Part shown: piece by piece, positions 1 through 6,780 of the stretch
Position numbering within the stretch: the first letter of the stretch is position 1
Layout: every line of letters starts with the position of its first letter
NCBI GenBank assembly: GCA_030623665.1
Contig: JAUXLO010000006.1
Coordinates: forward strand, 1 to 15,701
Reading direction: 5' to 3'
Source of the DNA: Planctomycetota bacterium
GTDB taxonomy: Bacteria; Planctomycetota; Brocadiia; Brocadiales; Bathyanammoxibiaceae
Length of the DNA: 15,701 nucleotides
The notes under the pieces: model-generated
The model's input: the letters and a program-made list of their open reading frames with translations, nothing else
What the model was told of the DNA's origin: nothing
Database searches by the model: none
Program-made: the position numbers and the translations under genes

Positions 1-1
1 A

Positions 2-949
2 GGCACGATAGAGGGCACTAACCCGTGCGGCGAGCAGCCCCTGCTGCCGTACGAGTCTTGCGTGCTGGGCTCTGTGAACCTCTCCAGGATATTAAAAGGA
101 GGCAAAAGACCTGGAGTCGATTGGGACAGGGTGAGGGAGGTTATAAGGCAGGGGGTGCACTTCCTTGACAACATCATAGACGTAAACAAGTATCCGCTTA
201 CCCAGATTGAGACGCTCAGCAAGGGCAACAGGAAGATCGGGCTTGGCGTCATGGGCTTTGCCGACCTGCTTATAAAGATTGGCATTCCTTATAACTCAGA
301 AAAGGCCCTTGAGGTGGCAGAGGAGTTGATGAAGTTCTTCTCCCAGGAGGCTAATGCCGCATCAGTCGAACTGGCAGAGATGCGAGGCGTTTTTCCCAAC
401 TTCCCTGAGAGTATTTACGACAGGCCCGGAGGGCCTCGTTATAGAAACGCCTCTTGCACCACTATCGCCCCGACCGGCACCATCAGCATCATAGCCGGCT
501 GCTCCAGCGGCATAGAGCCTATATTCGCCCTCTCCTTTGGGAGGCGGATACTGGGCGAGGCATTCATCCCCGAGGTACATGACCTCTTCATCGAGACGGC
601 CCACCGGGAGGGGTTCTACTCCAATGGGCTGATCGAGGAGGTGTCAAAAGAGGGTTCCATCCAGTCTATCCCTTATATTCCGGAAGGGATAAAACTGGTC
701 TTTGTTACTGCCTGGGACATCCCCGCAGAGTGGCACGTCAGGATGCAGGCGGCATTTCAGAAATACACCGATAATGCAGTATCCAAGACCATAAATTTCT
801 CATCCAACACGTCAAAGGAGGAGGTAGAAAAGACGTTTATGCTGGCATACAAGAGCGGGTGCAAGGGAATAACCATATACAGGGATAAGAGCCGGATATC
901 CCAGGCCCTTGCGCTTGAGTGCGAATGTGAGGTAGAGATTACGGATTGA
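2..949 (+). CDS. nrdJ: Class II ribonucleoside-diphosphate reductase, C-terminal part (5' end outside the window)
   Basis: Adenosylcobalamin-dependent reductase that makes deoxyribonucleotides in the cytoplasm without oxygen. The open frame enters from the left edge, so the GTG at 62 is an internal codon and not a start. The first visible residues hold the active-site loop NPCGE (bases 20-34), with the thiyl-radical Cys, followed by QPLLPYESCVLGSVNLS, typical of NrdJ. Further on come the PTGTISII phosphate-binding segment, GCSSGIEP and the final barrel segment GCKGITIYRD. The frame ends early, with only ECECEVEITD after the barrel. Many NrdJ proteins carry a longer tail with CxxC pairs or a TSCPD domain. 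No such tail appears in the other two frames of the next 100 bases, so a simple frameshift is unlikely. It converges on the radical SAM gene. Family assignment is firm; the cobalamin class is inferred from sequence resemblance. Confidence 0.92.
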   Translation, partial: GTIEGTNPCGEQPLLPYESCVLGSVNLSRILKGGKRPGVDWDRVREVIRQGVHFLDNIIDVNKYPLTQIETLSKGNRKIGLGVMGFADLLIKIGIPYNSEKALEVAEELMKFFSQEANAASVELAEMRGVFPNFPESIYDRPGGPRYRNASCTTIAPTGTISIIAGCSSGIEPIFALSFGRRILGEAFIPEVHDLFIETAHREGFYSNGLIEEVSKEGSIQSIPYIPEGIKLVFVTAWDIPAEWHVRMQAAFQKYTDNAVSKTINFSSNTSKEEVEKTFMLAYKSGCKGITIYRDKSRISQALALECECEVEITD

Positions 950-994
950 AAGACGTGGTAAAGACCCTGGCTCGACGTAATAAGTCGGGCTACC

Positions 995-1009
995 GGCGGA
1001 ATTACCGCC
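995..1009. terminator. Short GC hairpin between convergent genes, possible weak bidirectional terminator
   Basis: GGCGG-AATTA-CCGCC is a perfect 5-bp stem with a 5-base loop. It lies 45 bases after the nrdJ stop and 38 bases after the stop of the opposing radical SAM gene. No T-run follows on either strand, so this is a weak terminator call based mostly on position. Confidence 0.25.
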
Positions 1010-1047
1010 AAGGAGCCTCAGTACATAGAAGGCAATAGCGTGGTGTC

Positions 1048-2532
1048 CTACAGGTACTCATTTACCTTACGGAACTTCTCCATATCCTGCTCATATACCT
1101 TTCTTTCCGTCTTCCACCAGACATCCAGCTTCATTCTGAGTATTCTGTACTTCCGGTAGTAGTATCCGGGGCCCATTGCTTTCCTATACAGTGGTGTCGG
1201 TTCAGCTATCAGAAAATAGTCGCGGTGAAGCCTCCATCTGATGAATGACAGCTCCTCTTGTGAGAGATGTTTTGTTCTGACGTTGGTCCAGAAACCGTTG
1301 TATTTGGAGAAATCGTAAGGATTCGTTACAAGGCCGGCGTCCAGGAGTTCTTTCCTTATGCCGGTCTTCGGGTATGGGGTCAGCACCTGGTCCAGGTAGG
1401 CATCTACCCCTTGTTCTCTGAAAAACTCGTAGTTCTCCTTAATGTCCTCGTATGTATCTTCCGGGTTGCCGATAATCATTCCGCCCATTATCATTATCTC
1501 GGCGTCATGCAGATATTTTATGGCCTTTTTGCTGTACTCTAATATATCTCCCTTATTGAGCCGTTCGAGATTGCGCCTCGAGGCGTTCTCTATCCCGAGG
1601 AAGGCCAAAAGAAATCCGGCATCCCGCATGACTTTTGAGAGTTCCGGTGTGGAGGCGATGCCCATGGAGCTTACCTGCGCCCAGTAATACATGTCATTAT
1701 GACCTTCTTTGATTATAGCGTTACAGAGCTCCATAAACCTCTTCGGGTTCAGGGTGATATTGTCGTCTATGAACCCTACCATGTTGCCCCCAGCCCTCTT
1801 GATGTCTTCGAGGTCCGCCATTATCCTTGAGATGTCGTAGGTCCTGAAAGACGTGCCATACATGTGGTGAATGCTACAAAAGTTGCAGGTAAAGGTGCAG
1901 CCCCTGGAGCTCTCAATGGCATCAAATTTGTAATGAAAGGCGTTATAGTTCTTCCAGATCCTCTTTGACCTGTCCGGCAATTTTATGTCCTTTACGTCCA
2001 GAAGGGGCCTTCGTGCATTATGGCACCACTCGCCGTTGGTCTTGTAAGACAATCCCGGGATGGCGTCAAAGTCATTGCCACCGCCGTCCAGGGCATCTAC
2101 CAGCTCACGGAAGGTGGCCTCGCCCTCGCCCCTTACGATAAAATCAAAGAGCTGGCCGTCCTCACCGGAGAAATCGAACAGGCTATTGTTATCCTCAGAC
2201 TCAAGTTCCGGGGCTGCCAGAGTGGCATGATAGCCACCCAGGGTCAGTTTTATGTCCTTATTCATGCCCTTTACTAGCTGCGCTATCTTCCTGGCAGTGT
2301 GGTACTGGAAGGTCATTGACGACAGTCCCACCATGTGGGGTTTATACCTCTCTACAGCTTCCCTGACGGCCCCTGCAATGTCATCCCTTTGTGTGCACAG
2401 GTCTCCGACGTATACGTTATGGCCCTCAGACATATTGGAGGCGACTGAGGTCATGCCGAGGTGTGGAATCTTCATGTTCTTCCTGAACATAAGCGGAAGG
2501 AAGTCCGGCATGCTTAGAAGAAGTATGTTCAT
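1048..2532 (-). CDS. B12-binding domain / radical SAM protein, paralogue 1
   Basis: Class B-type radical SAM enzyme of 494 residues. Residues 1 to about 150 form a Rossmann-like cobalamin-binding domain, seen in VGLSS (68-72), LGGYHAT (98-104) and VRGEGEATF (133-141). The usual DxHxxG cobalamin-ligand motif is absent. Residues 207 to about 400 are the radical SAM core, with the [4Fe-4S] cysteines C212, C216 and C219 in GCTFTCNFCS. A basic, aromatic C-terminal extension follows, including GPGYYYRKY near 454-462. Known relatives methylate or rearrange unactivated carbons in lipids, cofactors and natural products; the substrate here cannot be read from the sequence. It aligns without gaps to its upstream neighbour at 2626-4110. 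The ATG start lacks a convincing Shine-Dalgarno site. A TTGACA at 2603-2608 has no good -10 partner, so read-through from the upstream paralogue is likely. Confidence 0.9.
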   Translation of the reverse strand: MNILLLSMPDFLPLMFRKNMKIPHLGMTSVASNMSEGHNVYVGDLCTQRDDIAGAVREAVERYKPHMVGLSSMTFQYHTARKIAQLVKGMNKDIKLTLGGYHATLAAPELESEDNNSLFDFSGEDGQLFDFIVRGEGEATFRELVDALDGGGNDFDAIPGLSYKTNGEWCHNARRPLLDVKDIKLPDRSKRIWKNYNAFHYKFDAIESSRGCTFTCNFCSIHHMYGTSFRTYDISRIMADLEDIKRAGGNMVGFIDDNITLNPKRFMELCNAIIKEGHNDMYYWAQVSSMGIASTPELSKVMRDAGFLLAFLGIENASRRNLERLNKGDILEYSKKAIKYLHDAEIMIMGGMIIGNPEDTYEDIKENYEFFREQGVDAYLDQVLTPYPKTGIRKELLDAGLVTNPYDFSKYNGFWTNVRTKHLSQEELSFIRWRLHRDYFLIAEPTPLYRKAMGPGYYYRKYRILRMKLDVWWKTERKVYEQDMEKFRKVNEYL

Positions 2533-2541
2533 AAGTAATTT

Positions 2542-2571
2542 ACCACAACAGCGTTGCTAAAATTTTGTGGT
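2542..2571. repeat. Inverted repeat in the leader of radical SAM paralogue 1
   Basis: ACCACAA (2542-2548) and TTGTGGT (2565-2571) are perfect 7-base arms around a 16-base loop. The loop holds a smaller AGC-GTT-GCT hairpin. The structure starts 9 bases upstream of the ATG and covers the place where a ribosome binding site should be. It could be an operator or an RNA structure that limits translation; chance is not excluded. Confidence 0.35.
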
Positions 2572-2625
2572 GGCATTTAGGGCTACGGTTTGCAGGAATG
2601 CGTGTCAACGTCCGTAATTGGCTGC

Positions 2626-4110
2626 CTACAGGAATTGGTTTACGTTGCGGTACCTCTCCATCTCCTGCTCATATACCTTCCTCTCCGTGTTCCACCAGAC
2701 GTTTAGCCTCTTTTTGAGAAGCTTGTACCTCCTGTAGTAGTAGCCCATGCCCATAATCTTCCTGTATATGGGCGTCGGTTCAGCCAATACGAAGTAATCC
2801 CTGTGACACTTCCATCTGGCGAAGCTCAGCTCGTCTTGAGAGAGATTTTTTGTCCTGACGTTGGTCCAGAAACCGTTGTATTTTGTAAAATCATGAAGGT
2901 TTGTTACCAGGCCGGCCTTTAGCAACTCTTCCCTGATACCAGTTTTCGGGTACGGAGTAAGCACCTGATCGAAGTATATGTCTACGCCCTGGTCTTTAAA
3001 AAACTGGTAGTTCTCCTCAACATCCTCCCAGGTATCATCCGGGTTGCCGACGATCATCCCGCCGACTACCGCTACACCGGCGTCATGGAGGTACTTTATG
3101 GACTTCTTGCTTTTTTCTACTATGTCCCCCTTGTTGAGCTGTTCAAGGTTGCGCCTTGAGATGTTCTCTATCCCCAAGAATACCGAGAAGAATCCGGCCC
3201 TTTTCATGGTCTTTGCCAGTTCCGGTATTGCAGAAATCCCCACGGAGCTTACCTGCGCCCAGTAAAGCATGTCGTCATGGCCTTCCTTGATTATCGTCTC
3301 GCAGATCTCCAAAAGCCTTTTGGGGTTCAGTGTGATGTTGTCGTCTACGAACAGCCCTATATTACTCCCGACCTTCTTGATGTTGCCGAGATCCTCCATC
3401 ACCCTTGATATCTCATAGGTCCTGAAGGTGGTGCCGTACATGTGCTGCATACTGCAGAAGTTACAGGTAAAGGTGCAGCCCCTGGAGCTCTCTACCGTGT
3501 CGAGGTTATAGCCATAGTATCCAAAATTATTCCATATCCTCTTCGTCCGGTCCGGTAATTTTATGTCCTTAACGTTCAGGAGGGGCCTTCGTGCGTTATG
3601 GTGCCACTCGCCGTTCACCTTATAGGACAGCCCCAGGATGGAATCAAAGTCATTGCCACCGCCGTCCAGGGTGTCCACCAACTCACGGAAGGTGGCCTCG
3701 CCCTCGCCCCTTACCAGGAAATCAAACAGGCGCCCATCCTCACCGGAGAAGTCAAATAATTTATCGTCCTCTTCAGTCTTGACCTCCGGAGACATAAGCG
3801 TGGCATGGTACCCGCCGAGGGCCAATTTTATGTCCTTGTTCAGGCCCTTTATGTACAGAGCTACCTTCTTGGCCGTGGAATACTGAAAGGTCATCGAGGA
3901 TAGTCCCACCAACTGGGGATTATACTTCTCTATTGCATCCCGGATGGCACCCGGTATGTCGTCTCTTCGTGTGCAAAGGTCTCCAGCATATGCGTTGTGG
4001 CCGTCAGAAAGATTGGTGGCAGGCGATGATACGCCAAGACAGGGGACCTTCATGCCCCATTGCAGTATAAAAGGGAAATAGTCAGGCATACTCAAAAGAA
4101 GTATGTTCAT
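2626..4110 (-). CDS. B12-binding domain / radical SAM protein, paralogue 2
   Basis: Same architecture and length (494 residues) as the next gene downstream. It has a cobalamin-type Rossmann domain at about 1-150 (VGLSS, LGGYHAT, VRGEGEATF), a radical SAM CxxxCxxC at C212, C216 and C219, and the same aromatic tail. A hand count over the gapless alignment gives 349 of 494 identical residues (about 71%). Residues 11-30 and 191-206 differ most, while the segments around the Fe-S motif and around DQVLTPYPKT are almost invariant. Such focused divergence suggests related enzymes with different substrates rather than a fresh copy. An AGGAG lies 11 bases before the ATG (4122-4126), and a near-consensus promoter lies at 4164-4192. 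The gene probably leads a two-gene transcript. The reaction is unknown. Confidence 0.9.
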   Translation of the reverse strand: MNILLLSMPDYFPFILQWGMKVPCLGVSSPATNLSDGHNAYAGDLCTRRDDIPGAIRDAIEKYNPQLVGLSSMTFQYSTAKKVALYIKGLNKDIKLALGGYHATLMSPEVKTEEDDKLFDFSGEDGRLFDFLVRGEGEATFRELVDTLDGGGNDFDSILGLSYKVNGEWHHNARRPLLNVKDIKLPDRTKRIWNNFGYYGYNLDTVESSRGCTFTCNFCSMQHMYGTTFRTYEISRVMEDLGNIKKVGSNIGLFVDDNITLNPKRLLEICETIIKEGHDDMLYWAQVSSVGISAIPELAKTMKRAGFFSVFLGIENISRRNLEQLNKGDIVEKSKKSIKYLHDAGVAVVGGMIVGNPDDTWEDVEENYQFFKDQGVDIYFDQVLTPYPKTGIREELLKAGLVTNLHDFTKYNGFWTNVRTKNLSQDELSFARWKCHRDYFVLAEPTPIYRKIMGMGYYYRRYKLLKKRLNVWWNTERKVYEQEMERYRNVNQFL

Positions 4111-4163
4111 CCAGTCTGATTCTCCTGGAGATTCTCTAGAATGTACAAAACAATATGGAAAGC

Positions 4164-4192
4164 ATTAAAACAATTTATGTTGTTTGTGTCAA
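4164..4192 (-). promoter_or_regulatory. Near-consensus sigma70 promoter with internal dyad, for the radical SAM pair
   Basis: Read on the minus strand: TTGACA (4187-4192), a 17-base spacer, then TTTAAT (4164-4169), five of six matches to TATAAT. Transcription would start near 4157, leaving a leader of about 46 bases. AAACAA (4168-4173) and TTGTTT (4180-4185) form a 6+6 dyad with a 6-base centre inside the promoter, a suitable place for a repressor. The promoter call is strong; the operator is a guess. Confidence 0.65.
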
Positions 4193-4223
4193 GATTTCGG
4201 CGTAGTTTCCCGTATCGGAATAC

Positions 4224-4240
4224 AAAACGGCCTCAAGGCC
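4224..4240 (-). terminator. Possible intrinsic terminator after the universal stress gene
   Basis: On the minus strand GGCC-TTGA-GGCC (4229-4240) is followed by G and TTTT (4224-4227), 26 bases after the stop codon at 4267. The stem is only 4 bp, so termination may be inefficient. A second small hairpin, GTTGC-GTA-GCAAC (4263-4275), overlaps the stop codon. Confidence 0.35.
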
Positions 4241-4266
4241 TGAAATACATGCCCCCTCCGTAGTTG

Positions 4267-5124
4267 CTACGCAACCAGCAAAACTGGGCATTCTGCGTTC
4301 TCCAGGACGTTCATGGTAGTGCTTCCAAAGATTAACTCTCTCAGCCGGTTAGTCCCAAAGGCGCCCATCACGATAAGCCCCGCATCTACCCTGCTGGCAT
4401 GTGCCGAGATTACCTCCCATGGCCTCCCCGATTCGACGAAGAAGGACGCCTTGAGTTTATGAGGCGCAAGATACTTTCTTGCCTCTTCTTGGGGCTCAAC
4501 GGCATCATCCGGGTCATCCGCCACGGTTATGACGTCCACCTTTGAGGTCTGCAGTTCGGCAATGATTACCCCAGCCTCTATAGCCCGCTGAGCGGCCTCG
4601 CTGCCGTCGTAGGCGGCAAGGATGTGCGGGCCACGCCTGGCACCCTCGGGCACTACCATAACGGGTCTTGCCGATCTATGCAATAACGTCTGAGTAATTG
4701 AACCGGTGGCCCGTGTCTTGGACCTGGCGTGTTTGCCACGGCGGCCGATAACTACAAGGTCTACTGTCTTGGCCGCCTCAATTATTAGTTCACCCACCTC
4801 GCCACGCACCGCCTTGAACGTACCCTCCACGCCCCGGTTCCGGCATTCGTCCTCAAAACGTCTCTTGATCTGTCTCCCTTCTTCCCCGGCACGGTTCTCC
4901 TCCTCAAGCAGTTTCTCCGGTGGCAGTGGCACGTTAGTGGTCGGCGCTGCACCTATCGCCCCGGCTACGGCCGTTGCAGTAGGGACGTATACAAAACGCC
5001 ACCTGTCCTCCACAAACAGCCCGCGCAACTCGGCCCCGGCAATGTTCCCCAGTTCCACGGCATTGCTAAGGGCAGAAAATGACGCCTCCGACCCATCAAG
5101 TGGTACAAGGATACTTTTTATCAT
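4267..5124 (-). CDS. Universal stress protein with two UspA domains
   Basis: Soluble 285-residue protein with two Usp folds in tandem. Domain 1 is about residues 1-158, starting ILVPLDGSE and carrying GRRG...TGSIT at 127-143. Domain 2 is about 165-285, starting HILAAYDGSE and carrying GAFG-x9-GSTT at 254-270. The G-x2-G-x9-G-S/T signature in domain 2 matches ATP-binding Usp proteins. Domain 1 has one extra residue in that loop, so its nucleotide binding is less certain. An Ala/Pro-rich loop sits near 47-70. Usp proteins help cells survive starvation and redox or respiratory stress, but the molecular action is usually unknown. An AAGGAAA lies just before the ATG. The gene starts 31 bases after the methyltransferase stop and is probably the last gene of that transcript. 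Confidence 0.92.
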   Translation of the reverse strand: MIKSILVPLDGSEASFSALSNAVELGNIAGAELRGLFVEDRWRFVYVPTATAVAGAIGAAPTTNVPLPPEKLLEEENRAGEEGRQIKRRFEDECRNRGVEGTFKAVRGEVGELIIEAAKTVDLVVIGRRGKHARSKTRATGSITQTLLHRSARPVMVVPEGARRGPHILAAYDGSEAAQRAIEAGVIIAELQTSKVDVITVADDPDDAVEPQEEARKYLAPHKLKASFFVESGRPWEVISAHASRVDAGLIVMGAFGTNRLRELIFGSTTMNVLENAECPVLLVA

Positions 5125-5155
5125 GTTGGTTTCCTTTTGTATGTCTCAAGAAACA

Positions 5156-6166
5156 CTAGCTGCGGCATGCCGTCACAACGGAAATATCCCGGGGCAGTGA
5201 ACGCCGAGACCACTCAATGGACTTAAAACCGGCAGCCCTCAGCCAACCCTTTACCTCTCCGAAAGAGTACGTCCTGCCCTCCTCCGTGAAAAGAAGCATA
5301 CAGAGGGCGAAGGTGGAGGCAAAACAAGGCTGCGTCCTGCCCTCTTTCAATATAAAGTCCTGTATTATCACCTTACCGCCTGGGTTGAGGGCCCCATATA
5401 TCCTCTTCATCAGGGCCGTATTGGCCGCCTCCCCCTCACTATGTATGATGTGGGAAAGGAATGCCACGTCAAATCCATTAGGCAGGCACTTGTTGTAGTC
5501 GCCTTCTTTCAGGGAAACCTTGCGAGACATTTTGTACCTGGAGACGACGTCCCTTGTCACCTCCAGGGTGGCGGGCAGGTCGAGAATGGTTGCCTTTAGA
5601 CGCGGGTTGGCCTTACAGAAGAATATCGAGTATGCGCCAGAACCGCCGCCGATATCCAGGAGTGTTTTGCTTCCGCCTAAATCTACCAAAGAGGCCAATT
5701 TCTCTGCGTGGCCCATGGCAGTATTGTGCATGGCCATGATAAAGGTGCGCGTCTCCTCTTTTTCTTTCTGGAACATGTCATGCCGCTGCGCAGGTCCTCC
5801 CGTCCGGACGGATTCCTCAAGGTGATTCCATCCTTCCCACATCGCCTCATGAAAGTCGAGTATGTCCCCGATATAAAGCTCTTTTCCCTTCAGGAAGATC
5901 TCTCGCCCATGGCGGGTGTTGGCGTAGCGCCTTCCTTTTTTATTAATGTACCCCATACCTGCCAGGGCATCCAGCAGAAGTTCTATCCCATGCTCGCTCG
6001 TGCCGGTGGCCTGTGCCATCTCATTTGAGGTCTTACTGCCAGTACCGATGTGGTCGAAAACGTCCAGCTTGGCGGCCGTCATGAGGGTCTTGGAGTAGAA
6101 AAAAAGGTAACCCGTGTTGAGTGCCTTGTCTCTGTAGTGTCTCAGCGCAGCCGACTTTTGCAACAC
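5156..6166 (-). CDS. SAM-dependent methyltransferase, Methyltransf_2 / acetylserotonin O-methyltransferase type
   Basis: Cytoplasmic methyltransferase of 336 residues. Residues about 15-95 are an N-terminal winged-helix dimerisation domain (LFFYSKTLMTAAKLDVFDHI, then TGTSEHGIELLLDALAGMGY). The SAM-binding fold begins at LLDIGGGSG (169-177), followed by the acidic strand end ILDLP (194-198), GDYN near 222 and NPGGKVIIQD (261-270). The catalytic His-Asp/Trp pair of plant O-methyltransferases is not clear; LSHIIHSEGE takes its place. The superfamily includes carotenoid methylase CrtF and the bacteriochlorophyllide C-20 methylase BchU, so O- or C-methylation of a lipid, quinone or tetrapyrrole is possible. 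The start is GTG, with GAGGTAAGG immediately before it overlapping the stop of the upstream gene, which implies translational coupling. The neighbouring AhbD-like gene makes a tetrapyrrole substrate attractive but unproven. Confidence 0.82.
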   Translation of the reverse strand: MLQKSAALRHYRDKALNTGYLFFYSKTLMTAAKLDVFDHIGTGSKTSNEMAQATGTSEHGIELLLDALAGMGYINKKGRRYANTRHGREIFLKGKELYIGDILDFHEAMWEGWNHLEESVRTGGPAQRHDMFQKEKEETRTFIMAMHNTAMGHAEKLASLVDLGGSKTLLDIGGGSGAYSIFFCKANPRLKATILDLPATLEVTRDVVSRYKMSRKVSLKEGDYNKCLPNGFDVAFLSHIIHSEGEAANTALMKRIYGALNPGGKVIIQDFILKEGRTQPCFASTFALCMLLFTEEGRTYSFGEVKGWLRAAGFKSIEWSRRSLPRDISVVTACRS

Positions 6167-6168
6167 CC

Positions 6169-6759
6169 TTACCTCATCTTAGACAGGTCGAAAAATAACT
6201 CTTTTTCCCCTCCCTGGGGACTGATTATAATAAGCGAGACCTCCGCATTGGGGTCTATTTCATCGAGTGGAAACTCATAGGAGCAAAAGGCACGAAAGAC
6301 CGGCGGTGACATGGGTCGCCAGCCATAGGGTTCTGCCAGGGGGTTATACTTATGTACAGGCTGTATATATCCATCGCTGTAATATAATACCGCATGAAGG
6401 TTCCTTGCAAATTCAGGGGTGTTGCCATATAGAATCAGCTTAAATGCAAGCTTATTCTCTACCTCTCCCAATACAGCCTCTATCTCCTCGGGATGAAGCT
6501 CCCTGGACTCCTTTGCGGCATCCCTGGCGGCCATTGCGAGGAGATTAAACTTCGTGTAGACGCCTACCTTATCGCCGTCCCTCTCCAAAAATACCGTCCA
6601 TTCCTTGAGGAATCTGTCATTATCATAGTTCTTGAATCTTTTCCCATACCGGATCGCCTCCTGTATCTGGTCTTTATCCAACTCGGGCCATACGGCCAGA
6701 GCCGGTTTTATTGAAAGAAACAGGAGCAGAAAGAGAACGACAGAAATACAAACCCTCAT
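6169..6759 (-). CDS. Exported protein of unknown function
   Basis: I do not recognise this family. The 196-residue product has a classical Sec signal peptide: MRVC, a hydrophobic core to about residue 16, and a likely cut after ALA at residue 22. The mature part is mixed alpha/beta with no transmembrane segment and one cysteine (C159), so it is neither a c-type cytochrome nor a disulfide-rich protein. The first half looks helical and charged. The second half has aromatic and proline-rich stretches (YYSDGYIQPVHKYNP, YGWRPMSPPVF) and a hydrophobic strand VSLIIISPQGG near the end. GGGAGGT lies 5 bases before the ATG, a strong ribosome site. It sits 21 bases after the ahbD-like gene and 2 bases before the methyltransferase, so it is cotranscribed and may act with them in the periplasm. 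Confidence 0.8.
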   Translation of the reverse strand: MRVCISVVLFLLLFLSIKPALAVWPELDKDQIQEAIRYGKRFKNYDNDRFLKEWTVFLERDGDKVGVYTKFNLLAMAARDAAKESRELHPEEIEAVLGEVENKLAFKLILYGNTPEFARNLHAVLYYSDGYIQPVHKYNPLAEPYGWRPMSPPVFRAFCSYEFPLDEIDPNAEVSLIIISPQGGEKELFFDLSKMR

Positions 6760-6780
6760 AAGTACCTCCCATCCCTTTGA

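Noticed and set aside
62..949. Complete 295-residue gene starting at GTG 62
   Set aside because: The frame is open to the window edge and the upstream codons encode the conserved NPCGEQPLLPYE active-site segment, so this is the 3' part of nrdJ.
947..1047. Frameshifted continuation of the reductase tail
   Set aside because: The other two frames give no cysteine pairs or TSCPD-like sequence; one stops within about ten codons and the other gives a basic stretch unlike any NrdJ tail.
2603..2608. TTGACA as promoter of the second radical SAM gene
   Set aside because: At 16-18 bases downstream the candidate -10 boxes are poor (such as TAGCCC), so it is not listed as a promoter.
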